Source: Tachypleus tridentatus (taxonomy: Eukaryota > Arthropoda > Merostomata > Xiphosura > Limulidae). Taken from it: a DNA stretch of 64,000 bases. The notes beneath the pieces are model-generated. The model was not told the DNA's origin. It did no database searches and was given only the letters and a program-made list of their open reading frames with translations. Made by a program: the position numbers and the translations under genes. Shown here in pieces: positions 22,097 through 37,000 of this stretch. How positions within the stretch are numbered: position 1 is the stretch's first letter; each line of letters begins with the position of its first letter. The stretch spans positions 157,003,290 through 157,067,289 of the forward strand of contig NC_134834.1 in NCBI RefSeq assembly GCF_004210375.1. Direction: 5' to 3'.

Positions 22097-25000
22097 TCAC
22101 CCTTGGGCTTCCATTTCTTCCAGTTTCTTCAAATAACTTTTCTTTTTCTGGTTCAACTTGTTCGTACGTTCTGAATATGTCATCTTAGCTTTATTCCACC
22201 TGTTAAATTAATATTCACATTTCAAACATTCTACAAAAGCCTTGAAAAACATGCAAAACTGAAAAATTTTAGAAGTAAAGGAAAATCACACAAGAATGTC
22301 AGCTATTGAAACACACAGAAGATAAATAAACACTGTTCCATTTGGATTGCATATCTACTATTGTGATTACAATAGAATGGCCTTTTTATACATTACCAAC
22401 AATTACATGCCTAATGTTTTTCTTTACCAAGACTTTTTACCTGTATGGAACAATACAGAAATGTATATTTGTGAATAACTTACCTTTTCTTTATAATATC
22501 AGTTCGAGGTGGTTTAGGTTTATGTTCAGGATCATTTCTAATTGCAGTATGTGCTTTTTTGTAAATCTCTTCCACCTATTTCATGATAAAGGATAAACAT
22601 TAACATCCAAACACCTTGCTAATTTAATTTTACTTTTATTCACCAATGTTATCTAGATCTAAAACTTATTACTACTCCAAAAGCATCCATTATGAAAACA
22701 AAACAAAACATTCTAGTAACCTTTTTTTAATATGAATTATAACTGCTAGATGATGATACAAAAGGATTACTAGATGGTAATAAATAAATGTTTTTATACA
22801 GGTTCTACAGTGTACATTATTGGTATGAGTTAATAAAATACTAAAAGTATCTTTCTTCTGACATTGTAATGATCAGCAGGATTACATAATATGATGAATG
22901 AAATTCAACCTCCTTATAGTTCAGAATTATCATCAACAGCTGCTGATTCATGGAATTATTTAATATACTAAAATTCAATGAACCACACAGGTTCACCAGT
23001 AAAATGTAACAACAAAAGTTGTATTCCATCAACTTACATCTTCAGGTGTAATCCCTAGTTTAATGTATCGAGAAAACTGTCGCTTATATGCATCTTCATC
23101 TTCATCCATCAACATTTTCATGTATTCTGCCACATGCTGACCAAATATATGCTTACGATGTACTTCTGCATTAAACTCCTTGGTTTCACTGTCATAACCA
23201 GGGAATCGCTTGTTGCTGAATAACAAAACAAGATTACTTGACAAAATAGTGCTAAAAGTTATTTTCAGTTATCAAAAATTACCTTTCATCAATGTTGTAC
23301 TTCATGAAACTGAAACATGCTCATGGTTAAAAAAAGGTTTATAGAATAACATATTACTGATGCAGTTAAAAGTCAAAGATGATACATCATTTACCTGTAA
23401 AACTAAATGATATTCAAACTGTTTCATGTAAAATTGGTTTTTTTTCCTTTGATTTATTCAAGCTTGTCATTAACAAGAACGTTCAAGATGACCTGCAGGG
23501 TTCAAGTATAATGTATTACTGGTGTAGCACCAGTTTATGTTTTCAAGTCAGTATCCATAGTATGGAGCACAAAATAGTCCACAAGTAATAAATAGTAAAT
23601 TTGTTTGTTGTGAAGCACAGCCATATAATGGGCCATCTAGGCTGTGGCCACTATGAGTGTCAAAACCCAATTATTTAATGTACAAACTCTCTGAGTTGTT
23701 GCTGAGCAACTTGGGGGGGACAAAGTCAGTTCAGAACGAACAAACATTTTATTGTGAGTGTAATTTTTTTAGATTCATTTGTGCATTTTAATAACATACT
23801 AGTTTTTTTAAGCATTTTTGTTACATTATATGGTTCAAGATTTATTTTTTCCACAGATTTTATCTGTTATTTAGTAAGTGCACTATTCTGGGAAAGGAAT
23901 AACTGAAGATCAAAAAGTACATTTAATGACTATTTTCTGACAAACTGATGGGCTATTTCTGACAAGATATATCATTCAATATGAAAAACCACCACTTTGA
24001 GCAAATAATAAAACCAGTACATACACATGGTGCTTTCTTATTTACAGTTGCCTTCATTGATATTGATCACTAACTTAAGCTAACCTTTGACCAATAATGA
24101 AGTCATATGTTAGTAAGCAATCAGTAATGAATAACCCCAACTACTGTTTACACTAGTAGTCCAAGACACTTGCAAGTCTAAAAGAGGACATTTACCACAT
24201 TGAAATGAAAAGTATTATGCAATTCCTATCCAGTCATTAAAAACCTGTAAAGATACATCTTACGAATGAGGCACGTCGATTCCTCCATCAACAGCTCCTT
24301 TCATTGCTCCAAACACACGAGCTCCAGTGGACGTACGAGCTAAACCAACATCTAAGTAAGCACGAAAAGCACCAGGCTGACCGTCAATATCTTCTACACA
24401 GTATTCCTCCCCTGTTACTTCTTCACATCCTTTGTATATTTCATCCATTCCAAATTTCCTAAGCAACTAGAGATAAATAAATTACAAGATGATCACTGAA
24501 ATATTTCATTATATTTGACTTTTGGGTAAATACCTCTTTCATAAATTTGTTATGGAATCATGCACTCATAAAATACTGTTTACAACATCAGTATGGGAAG
24601 GCCTGTGCTTTCCATCATTTTACATAAAATGAATAATTTTCAAATTATGTTATTCATGGTTCCCAGGAACACCTTTGAGAAATTTACCTTTTGTGAGTAT
24701 TTGAAGCTACAATTTATTCAGCAGAAGCCTACTGACTTATACCAAATTTCAGAATTTCTTTTAACATTCATTTTGTTGAGTTCTAAAGTTTTTATATAGT
24801 GTTATGTTTACATTAAGCAAACCTAGTGAATGTTTTGTTTTTATCTGAAGTTTACAAGCTCAATACTTGAGGTGAAAAAGTTTAACATCATATGTAAAGT
24901 AAATGGTGAACATTAAGTCTTACTTGGATCTCAAGATAGAGAGTGTATATTTTCCTTATAGTGAGCTTGCTTTATTTAACATTTGGGTTGTTTCATTTGA

Positions 25001-28000
25001 GTTTATTGTTATCACTTAGTTTAACTAATGAGAGATGGGTATTAACAAGGATTGACATATCTTTACTTGTGAGAACAAAGTCTGTTGAATCAAACAATCT
25101 TGGAACTGAAACTATAAATACTGTAACTAAGTATTTTCATAGCATTTGTCAAGCTTTTAGTAAACAGTAATAGGCTGTTGTGGAAGAAGATATTTTTAAC
25201 ACTCCTACAAAAGTGGGGCCTATCAGAGCAACTTGAAAGGTTATTAATATTAGGCTAATAATTTTGTATTTAAATGAAATTGCCATTTAAATCCATTAAT
25301 GAATGGATTAACGAGATTCCCACTGTCCCTATCTACTATCTAGTGAAACCACAGCCAGGGGAATTGGCTTGGAGAAATCAGGACTAGAAATGTCTTTTCG
25401 TAGGAGTGTTAATAAAGTATTTCTACTACAGATCTGAATTTCAGAAATCTTTGCTAAGTCAGAGTGAAAGTGATTTTACATAAAGCATAAAACTCTTCTT
25501 ACAGTTCTATATTTAATTTGCACAAGTTTTATTTAACGTTATATGCTCTATTTTCTCAACTTTAGCACTAACTTTAAAGAACTCATAAATGGACAGTGAA
25601 ATTAAGTTTAAAAATATTGATACCTTTTGAAAACAGTGCTCAAGTTAATAACATTTTGGATTTTAGTTTATTTTTCTTGTAAGGTTAAGCTAATTTTATG
25701 TTATTTTTGCTAAAAATGTACATAAACAAGAATATCTAGTCTTCATTATTTATATAAGCAGTTTGTGTGGGTATTTTATTATAGTAGAGCCTCATTGGGC
25801 TACATACTGTGTCCACTGAGGGGAACCACATACTTGAACTTAACACTGTAAATTCAAAACTGTTTGTGCATAAATATAAATAACCCAAGCTTTGTTGAGT
25901 TTCATAAAGTTGGGTGTCTAAAAAATTGTAGCTATCAAATATACCAGCCACTGGAATAAATGTTCCAAAACTAATGCAATTTACCAGGCTTTCTAAATAA
26001 GCTACAATTATGTTATAAGAAGTACACAAGTCATTCACAGAAGTAAATACATTTCTATCAAGTGGACACTTCTGCCAAACCCTAAGAACCAGTTTTACAA
26101 TTAATATAGATGAGAACTTTTCTTTTTATTGGTTATAAAAGTGCCTTTCAGTGATGTAAAGTTGATGAACAAACAATTTTCAAAGGAAAACGGAATTCCC
26201 TTGTGGGCTTAAGAAACTTATTGATAGCTCAGATTTTAGATTTTGCTTGTATTTATGTACAGTTTAGTTTTCTAACTTGTTGGAAATTAAAGTAGCCTAT
26301 TTTAGATATTAGATAAAATACAAACTGTAGAAATCAAAGATTAGACACACCTGGAAACACACACACAAAATAAATAAAAGATCTTACAGATTTCATCAAA
26401 GATAAAGTAGAAAATATAATCTGTGACTTAGAGGCTTAATATGTTCTTTAACCCATGTCATTATATTTGTTGACTATTATTTACATTTTTATTGAACTGG
26501 TTTTTCTTAAATTTGTCATAGATTGGAATCAAACTGTAGAATATAATTCATACTTTAAAATAGTAATTTCATATATAATATATATATTAGGAACTACAAA
26601 TATTACTAATATTCACAAGATAGAATATAAAATAAGGACCTCGTATCTTTTTTTTTTGCTGAAATATGGCTTATATATTGAATCAAACACAATGGTCCCA
26701 TTCAACTCTTTCCATTTTTTGAAACAGTTCTTTATATACTTTTACCACAGTTTATGATGTGAATAACCAATCATTAGCTTAGAATGTCCCCAGAGTGGTT
26801 TTCCCTGCCATCTTAATCTTTAAGGTTTTCACGTTCTTTTGATCCAAGTTTGAGGTAGGTTGTGTCTTTAGTTTGCTTCAAATTTCATAGTTTACACAAT
26901 CTATAAAAAAACCTCATTTACTAAGCTTAAATTATAGTGAAATTCTATGGTATCAGTGTAGTTAGATTTTTTTTTTAATCAACTGTATATATAAAAAATA
27001 AAAAAAGTTTGATATCCTCCATGTGTGAAATTTTAATTCTTATCAACCCATGTCTGGCAACAACCATACAAAGGTTGTAGTGAGGTAATTGTTTGCTTTA
27101 CTTCTTGATATAGTTTTATATTTTAAGAAAAAATAAGTTTAATAATTTATTTCTAAGTAGTAATAATGTGTGTGTGTGTGTATAATAACTAAAATGTGAC
27201 CTTATATCACAAAATACTAGTTTACTATAACACAGACTAGACAGGGAAGACAGGTCAGTTTTATATTGCTGGTCAGGTGACCTGAATGCATGGGCATCAT
27301 GTCAATGCAAGCTATGCATTATTAGGTAGACATGATTGGAAAGTCAAGAAGATAAAAAATATACATGTTTATATATAGCAATTAAGAGACTTTAGTTCCT
27401 CAGACTAAACATTTTTTTTGTTATAATATATAATTTTTGCATGGTAAAAGCATAATTTATATATCCTAAATTTTTTATGATGGTTATGAGGTTGATTAAG
27501 TGACAAACCCCACACAAAGTATGGAGAATAGCAAAATATAGTTTTGCTGAAAACAAACATTTGAAATTTATTCAGGAGGTTCTGGAGATTATGCAAATAA
27601 CATCTAAGATTAAAGGGACGAAGAATAGTTCTTTTAATTATACTATGAAATCACTTTGCAACTAGTATTGAAACTCATTATTTTCAGAAACAAATCTTTA
27701 GTAAAAGTATTTTATTAAAAATCTGATTTTATCTATACACAATACTCGTAATCTTTAATAAAAGTCTCGAATTTTGTAAAGATACACATGCTGTATCAAG
27801 TTATATTACAAGTATTTAACGTATCTAAATGTGTAGACAAACCACTGTATATTATACTGAGCCCATTGCAAAAGGGTTAATTCAACAATACCTGCTGTGG
27901 ACTGCAGTTTTGGCTGTTCAAAATCATTAGCACAGCTTAGGTCATCAAACATCAGAAATACAGTAAGGTGCTTTTTTACAACAGTATTATGTATATAATA

Positions 28001-31000
28001 TATATAGTGTTTTAAAGTCCTTGCAACATAACATTTAGTAACCCAAGTCAATTTAGGGTCATTCCATATCAAATCATCCAGAAGGCTGCAGGTGACCCCC
28101 ACAGAATGCCTTGAAAAAATTCACGTGCTCATCTACCCATATAATGAAACATTGCTAAAAATTAGATCAATATCTCTAATAGTTTCTGATTTATAGCCCT
28201 GCAAAATTTAGTTCATTTTTTTGTTACTTTTGACAAAATCATTTTCAGGCAACTTTGGCTGCTTAAAGCTGCAAGAGTAATGGTGGTAGAAGGCTGAAAT
28301 TTGCTACACTTACTGAATTAATCTCAAAGAATTCAAAAATGGTCTCAAACCAAGTTTCTCTCTCTTAGGATTTTCATAGTGATTCTTAAAATCACCTGAA
28401 AATCCAAAATCATAAAAAACATTGGTTTATTTAATAAGCCATAGCTCTAAGACTTAATATGATACGAAGCTGAATTTTATTTTCTAATTTCCTATAACAT
28501 ATCAGTTGATAAATCAGCAATTGTTGTAATTAGAAGTCTATTAGATCTCCTGTAAAAAAATTTAGTTGCATGCAACTTTTTATGATTTAGCTAAAAATAT
28601 AGCCCTACTTTAGGCCACAGTTTGACCATGTCACCAGTTATTCAGCCTTTTCACATTTTTACCATATATTCTTACATCTTAGAATATGATCTACAAAAAA
28701 ATTCAGAATGGTGTTCAACCTACTTTTTGAGTTATAATTTTGTAAAGTATCCTTTGACCATATGTTGTTTACTTGACAAAAAAAACTTCAATTCAGGTGT
28801 TACTGTGTGCAAATATATCCATACAATTGTGAAATAACTGATGAATCCCATTGAAATATTCTAATCAGCCTTTACCATATATTCTTACATCTCTGAACAT
28901 GATCATAAAAAAAATCAAGGTTGTGAAAAATAATAAATAAAAATTTTAAGTGTCTCTGATATGTACCATTGGGCAAAGGACCACATTCAGGGCATTCAGT
29001 TCTTTTTTGTAAAACAGGAATCAGTACTGCAGAATTGTGTAAAGTCTGATCTACTTGAGTGATATGAAAAATGCAAAACTGTGGCAGGTATTAGGTCACA
29101 TCATAGCTTTATTCCCGACTCTACCAACAAATTGTATGTGAGAAGGCTATCAGATGATGATGTCTACACAGTTGTAACTGTTGGTAGTAACAGTGAAAGT
29201 GATGCTGCAGCAGCTCAAATAGGGTCTGATGATAGCAATGACAATTATCAGCCAGGGAAATACGTGACATGCATATACGATCATGAATGGTAAGTGGGAA
29301 ACATAAAAGACAGATCAGATCAACATTCTGATGTGTTGGTGTCATTTATGAAATCAAGTAACGAACTGTTCTCATTGCCTGCAAGGTCATGTAAAGATGA
29401 AAGCTGGATTCCTTTCCAACATATTCTTTGTCTGATAAGTGCATCAACCGTGCAAGGCAGTAGTGCTCGCCACTATGTTCTAAGTCAAAGTGATCTCAAC
29501 ATAATCAAACTCGAATTTCAGAAATTTATTCAAGCTGTCTGAACAAAGCAATGTTTATTTGATGTTGTTAAGGCTAATTTGTCACCAAAGCAGTTTTTGA
29601 AACATTTCATTGTCACGATAATTTGCAGTTTGGTGTGACTATAATCTTTCTCGGTTATCTCCTGTTGTAGCACTGTCCTTTTTGTGTCTGATGTACCTTT
29701 GTATTTATTATATTATGAATCTTCAACTCAGCCATATCTGCATAACTGTAATGCATACACAATATATTTGCATTGCCATGTGATCTAACTAATTATGTCA
29801 ATAAACTTGTTCAGAAATGAATTAATTATTTCTTGTTTCTTACAACTTCATTATTTAACATTGTGAAAGGCTGGTTGGAATATTTCAGTAGGATTCATAA
29901 AAGTTGCCCGAAAATGATTTTGCCAAATGTAACAAAAACTTACTTAAATTTTACAGGGCTGTAAATCAGAAATGGAGATATTGATTTAATCTTTGACAGT
30001 TTTTCATTATATGGGTAGATGAGAACATGTGAATTTTTTCAAGGCATTCTGAAGGGGTACCTGGAAAATTTTCCAAAATCTGGATGATTTGACATGGAAT
30101 GACCCTTTAGGCTTGTGAATAATAGTACGACATTCTACCAAATTTATTATTTGATGTATATAGTCTTTAATGATACTACACCTCTGTAACAACATCATGC
30201 ACACACTGAATAACTATTAAGGAAAAAATCTACCTTTAATTCTTGTCAGTTCAAAAGCATCACTTTGTATCTTATGCTTTTGTTTCATTTAATACTTGTG
30301 TTTTGGATTTAGAAATTTTGTCTTTTCTTGTATGACCTAACTACAGTTACTAATTAACAGAAACAACTGTAATACCCAAGATCTAAGGACCTCCTGAAAG
30401 TGTCCAAACAATAAGCCTTAAGGTAAATCCAAGTACCAGAAAAGAAAGGTTAATTAAAGCTATTTTGGTTTATTTTACTTTTATATAAAAAACTGCAGAT
30501 GGAAAGTAAATATGGAACATGTATAAAGCTTTATATTTGTTGATAGTACAAGTTTCAAAGTTTTTACTAATATAAAATGCATTTAAATGCAGAGGAAATT
30601 CAGCAGTCTCAGAGATAACTGATACCTTTTGATGGTGTTAGCCAAAGGAACATACACAGAAGTTTTATGATAAATTAATAAACTTGTTATGTAAAGTACA
30701 AAGAATAATCACCAATACAATACAGTATTGATAAAACATATTCATAATTCTAATTTACTCAGTTGCTTATTTTGAAAGGAAAATAAATATATAACAGGAT
30801 TCAATTTAGTTTAATTGTGGGTACAATTCACACTCAACTCTAAGTTTACTTTATAAGTAACATTCTCAGTTTATACAAAGTACAAAAATTAGAACTCTTT
30901 AAAATCTTTTATATTTAAATTGTTTAAGAAATACATTAAGCATATTTACTATCTACAGTAGTTAAACAGAAAAAAATTAATACTGTAAATATTGTCAGTA

Positions 31001-34000
31001 GGCTACTGAAAAACTATAAATTATATATTTAATTTTCAACAAAAACAACTATTCCTGGGGCAACTTACTTTCATTTTAGGTAGAATTTGTGTTGAACTTT
31101 AATGGTAATTTGTTTATGGAGATTAATTTTATGAGCACATGATATCTCATTAGATATCATGAAATTGTGTAAATTAATACTTGTGTGGCAAGTTAAAAAT
31201 TTTCATAATTTGATGGGACAATCATCTGCATCAAATTTATTTTAGTATTTTTGAATAGTCCTGGATATTTAACTGTGAATTTTATAATTAAATATAATGA
31301 AAGTATCTGTATATTAACCACACAATGATAAAAAATACTAAAGACAATTTTTTTTATATATGCATGTACTTATTATTTTTACGGTCCACTGTATAAGAAA
31401 AAACTTAAGTTATTTTTCTCATTAGATACTTTAACCAGTTTATTTTGAGCTTGCTCCTTTTTCATATGACTGTGGTTCTGTAAAGTTTGTGGACCATGAT
31501 GACAATAAGGTATTTTTTAAGACCATATAGAATTTACTAGAGTGAAGGAAGTTGCACTAATAGGCATGATGAGGACTATCGAATGCAACCTCTTAGATCA
31601 ATATTGATTAATGATTCCCAAACTTTTAGGTTTAAGTAAATTCTTACCCTGATGTGTCATTATTCACACTTTTTTTTTTTAAATTATTGATTGTTCTTGG
31701 TTATACAATTTTGATAAGTCAAGAAAATAATAAAGGGGGGGGAGATTTAAAGGCAGATTTGAAGCTTGTATTACCTATAACAAATGAAAATTAAAGTTCA
31801 ACCTCTCTAGACAAACAGCTACAAAGTTATCAAAAACAAATTCATTATGTGTATGATTGCATGAATAGGGCAAATTGGAATATATGCGAGTACTACATTT
31901 TCCTCAAAGTTTAGTAAAACACTTGCTCTGTGTATGAACAGAAAAAAAAAGTACCTACTCTTCTGGCTAGCAGCAAACCAGTACAATAAGCAGCAGCATA
32001 ATTTGCCAGTCCGACCTTGACGCCATATCGAGGGAGTTCATGAGAATACGCAGCACAAACAATGACATCCCCTTCAATTCTTGCATAAGCTATCTATGGG
32101 GGAAAAAAAGAACTGTCAAATTACCACATTTAAGCATCAGAGAGAACCATAATTTCTACTTAATATTTAACAGTGAAGACTAGGCTGCAAGATTATTCTT
32201 ACACTGATTTTATTCCAATATATTTAGTTATTACAGGTTTTATTCACAATAACAAAATGTTAATGTTAAGATAAAACACATTAGCACTCAAGTGTTAAAA
32301 TATTAAACTACCAAAGTGTCAACATGATTTGGTCTGTTTTCCGAGAACAAATTAGGGTTTGAAATATACTAACAATCTTCCATTTCACTGATCATGTCAC
32401 AATCAGAAATGACCAATGCCACTTATTACAGTACACAATTACAATGACATAAATGTGGTATTGTTGACAGTTTAACCTTGAAAAATAACTACAGAAAATG
32501 TACTTTGAAGTTTCATTAAATTTAAAATTGAAGTTATCACTCAAAGTGCCATAGAAAAAAATTGTGATTTCTTTTCAATCTTTTATTTGAAAAAGTGAAA
32601 AATAAAAATGGACTCTGACCTAGTGGCCCTTCATATGCAACATCTTGTGACCATTGTGAGATAACCAATTTTTGAGTTTCATTGCCTAAATTCATCATTC
32701 ACATCAGCCACAAGTTTAAAGATTTTTGCAATTACTCTATATATTTTAAAATAAGCCACTTTCTAAACTGAACAAATTATACCAATCAAGGGTCAAATAA
32801 AGTGTTTTTTCTTTGTAAAGAGAGGAATCTCAAATTGGTTTCTGAAATTTTTTTTTAATTGGACTTATTAACAAGTTCTCATAACAGTATCTTTATTGTG
32901 AATATAATGATCAACCTTTAACAACAGCAAAAAGAAATGACTTTCAATGCATTGTGATAGAGACCCACATCATGCTGGTTGCAATATTTAAAATTTATCA
33001 CCTCTCTCCCTGGTTTCACATGTACTTTCAATGAATGTGTTTCAAGTAATGAAATATTACTTTTTACTTCAATAAAAATGCACACATAACTATTAGTTAA
33101 AGGTGCATCGGGCAGTCAGTTACTACAATTGTCTATCTTCACAATACTTGTTGTCCAACCGTTTACTTCTGACTTGAAAACCCAAAATATCAAGCCTTTC
33201 CCATTCAGAATTAACCAAACCAACTACTAATCACATTTCTCAGGCCACAACTAATACAAAGTAACTTTTTGAAATTGTACACATTCTTAAATGATAAAAT
33301 GAGCAGTTTCACAGCTATTCAAGAGGTTTTGTAAATATTTATATATACCTGCTTATCACCTTCAACTTGTAGTGGCTTACACAATTCACACAACTGTCCT
33401 CCTCCCAAGGGAAAGTAATGGGACATTCCAAATTTCGAATATTTTTGTTATGCAATTTTTGACAACCTCCCCAAATAATGAGATACTAACAGGAAACCAC
33501 ATGGCATATCATCCTGAAAACTTTGCAAAAGACACACAGATCTCTTATAAGCACAGGATGCTGTTACTGACTGTTTGATAATGTACAGTCTATATAAAAA
33601 TGGATGTACTTCGTGACATGCAGAGCACTGTTTTTAATCCTTCATTCATTCACTATATCAACAAATAAGAAACAGATTGTTTAACTGATGATACGTTATC
33701 CTATGGTAAATAATGCCTGATGTCAAAAGAAAAAATTACAGGGTCTTGATTATAAGCATACTCACAAATCAAAAGACTGTTGTTGTGAAAAAAAAAACTG
33801 GTCAAAGTGGTATTATATTTGGTATTATTTTTAATTTCTCAGCAATAAGTTTTCCATGATAAAGAAATTTGACAAACTTACTAATTTTGATTGTCTTCCG
33901 ATTATGCAATAACCAGCGACTTCTGATTACTGAACCAATTATTGGTGAAACAGTGACTAACACTAAACAAGTCAGGGCAAGCTATTCTGTCATAACTCAA

Positions 34001-37000
34001 TTTCCTAAGAACACTTTAAAGTCAGGTTGAAGCATACTTCTCTTTGTAGTTACACACAGCTACAGAATGGATTATTTTTTCTGCATATATGATGGGTACT
34101 GAAACCCAGGTTTTAGTTTTATAATCTTTCAGACTTACTGCTGAGCCAGTGAGGGGCTTGAAGCAAACTAACCTAGAAAAAAATAGGGAAAACTGATTGT
34201 TGACAGTTTAAATGTACACAGTGGATGATTTTGACAAGTCAGCTATGCTTAACTTATGGTGTACTCGAAATACAGATTGCAAATTTATTTAGGAAGACCC
34301 GAAGAATATTCTAAGCCCTACAGTGGAGGCAGAAATATATCCACAATATTAAAACACTGAAGTTATCACCACCATACTGTTGAATATAACTAATGAAATA
34401 AGTTGGGAAGAATGAAAATGTACCTAACAGATGGTTTCTCAAAATAAGAAAAAAGCTGTTGGTTTAATCCAAATTTAAGAAATCTGGGTTTAGTTATACT
34501 TATTTTGGATAAATTTATATATAACAAAGCAGTTATGATACATTTTACGTATAAAACCATTATACAAAATATAATACACAAAAGTAAAATCGCAAGTTAC
34601 AAGATTACACAGGTTGAGTGCATTATGTTAGACCAAGTTTAAAATCTTAAATAATTCACAGTACTTTGACATGTCTAGTTATGCTATAACTATGAACTTT
34701 GACATCAGAGGTATGCAACTGTTGAATGAATAAGTAGTGAAAATAATTTTTTAAATACATGAACTATGTTGTTCTTTCAAACAGAGATCCTTGGTCATGT
34801 TGCATACTGTTGCCTGGATTACATGGATGGTTTTTGCCACTGACCTTTATGTTGGTGAACTGTGACCTCTTACATGAATCTGCACTCTACTAATCACAAC
34901 TAGAGTATAACTTATTGAAGGTCTCTTTCTGGAAATTTTGAATCCCAGCCCTCTAAACATCTTTACAATCTAAGTGTATGGATATCTCCCATCACCAAGT
35001 GCTGTTACATACTTTCCAAAAAGTAACTAATTTTCAGTGGCATCATCATATAACCCTCTGAAATGCCAAACTACATCAATACATGCTATTTCATGAGAAT
35101 TTTATATTGGTAATGGATGTCATGCATATAGTTGATTTTCATATTCAAAGCTGTTTGAATATAAAATACTCAACCCACTGCATATGACTATAAAACAAGA
35201 TAAAAAGTTTAAATATTGGACAGTTGTTTTTTTAAAACAAAAGGAGTTTTAGACTGACACATTCCCTCAAAAAGAATTAAGTATAACCAGATTGTTAAAG
35301 AAATCAATCTTAGCACAGTTCTGCATACTTTTGATTCAGGTGGAAAAAAGTTTTATAAACAAGATGCTACTCAAAAGAGAAAAAATATTAAGTTAATAAT
35401 CCAATTGGTAGGTATTAAATCTTCCAAACAAAAAAGAAAGAGACTCATACCTGGCATATAACATCTCTATTGGTTATCCGTACAATCATACGGTATTTAG
35501 GGGTGTTGTATTTATTCTTGTCTTGAACAACCAAACGTCTGCGTGCATGGTAGTCTGTTCTTCCCTCTAATTATACAAATAAAAGATTTGTAAACTTTAT
35601 GAATACTCCCTTTCTTTTGAAAGTGGATTAAGAAATGGTTTCTTAAATAGAAATATATTAAACACTGGAATACAAATACATGTGAGAGTGTATTCTTTGT
35701 GTTCAAAATTCACAATAGTTGCATTTTTCAAACAAATCAAACTTAAAAAATATATAATTACAACATATCACTTTCCAAAACACCAGACATTTCTTGCACT
35801 TAAAGGTGGAAAGCAATGATTTGATGGGGGTAATAACTATGTAATTCTTACAAGAAACAATGTTACATTAATAATAATACCTTGCTTTTAATTCAAGTAA
35901 TAATGTCTAATTTTTACAAGCAATATGTTTATATGAGTTTTTATTTTGGGTTGCCAACTGTCATATTTAGTGATAAAATGTTTCTTTTATTACCAACTGT
36001 TGTTGAAGTGTTCATTTACTTTGGTTAGAGATCATCCTTGTGAAACCTTTACAACCCCTTACATACAGGGTGTTCGGAAAGTCACTGTGCACTTATATAT
36101 TTATTAACAAACAAAACTGCACAGTGACTTTCTGAACACACTGTATTTCAAGAGTCAGCAACCCTAGTTATACAGTTAATACTCTAGCTTCAATGATATT
36201 ACATGTTAATATAAATAATGCAAGAATTGGTATATTTTAAAAAGGACTAAATTTAACAAACCACAACCTGGCTTTAAATCAAGAAATGCAGATTAAAAAA
36301 TATTTGAACTTAACATATGCATACAAAGTAAACTGGAATAAATAAATCCTTTCAGAAATACAGGTGGTTACGAGCATCTCTTCTGACAATTTATCAAACC
36401 ACAATGTATGGATCATGGTTAAAACTTGATAAATATATGTTTTACTTTAAGAAAATTGTGTACTTTGATTGATATTCATTAATATATTTATTTTGGTACC
36501 TTATTTTTCAGTACTCAATTCTGAAGTCATAAAAAAATGACAAAAATTAACAGATTTATCAATAGTATATAACCTAACCTATCACAGTACTACAAGGTCA
36601 GGTTAAGCACCAATATTTTCACTAACAATATTGGTGGCCAAAGGAAATTTGTACCAAAAAAAATAACTAGATTTTTACTCATGCTGTTTCTATACAATAC
36701 ATTTAACATTCACTAAATATGGATTTGAGTTATCAAAATATTTTATCTCTTGTTGTACTCTCTAAACACAATTAGACTTACTTTTCAGAGTTTTCAAACA
36801 ATATAATCAAACATAAAAATAAGATGAAAGAATTTCCAGATCAGTGATTTGTTCCTAGGCTTTCTGCACTTCCTATCAATGTGCACTTTTTTCTGTGCAA
36901 AAGCTATACCTAATAACTTTAACAAAAAACTATAATTATTACACCACATTACTGATTCTACATCAATGTAAATTGTTTAGTATCTGATCATTCAAATGGT

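Larger units (their letters stand above)
24467..31958 (-). other. RPL5: RPL5 intron 4 (7.5 kb)
   Basis: The largest RPL5 intron. It holds the 28S-bearing MITE, a family B SINE, the 2-kb inverted-repeat element and a short (TG)n at about 27170-27181. A perfect 10-bp-arm hairpin (CATGATATCT...AGATATCATG) lies at 31138-31161. The remainder is AT-rich without recognised features. Confidence 0.8.

Noticed and set aside
22860-22940. Possible box C/D snoRNA in RPL5 intron 6 (minus strand TTGATGA and CTGA about 60 nt apart)
   Set aside because: Box C lacks the usual purine, the flanks do not pair into a terminal stem, and no convincing C'/D' pair is present.
26455-26757. Hydrophobic 100-codon open frame
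   Set aside because: Its composition is that of AT-rich intron DNA, it lies in RPL5 intron 4, and it has no recognisable motif.
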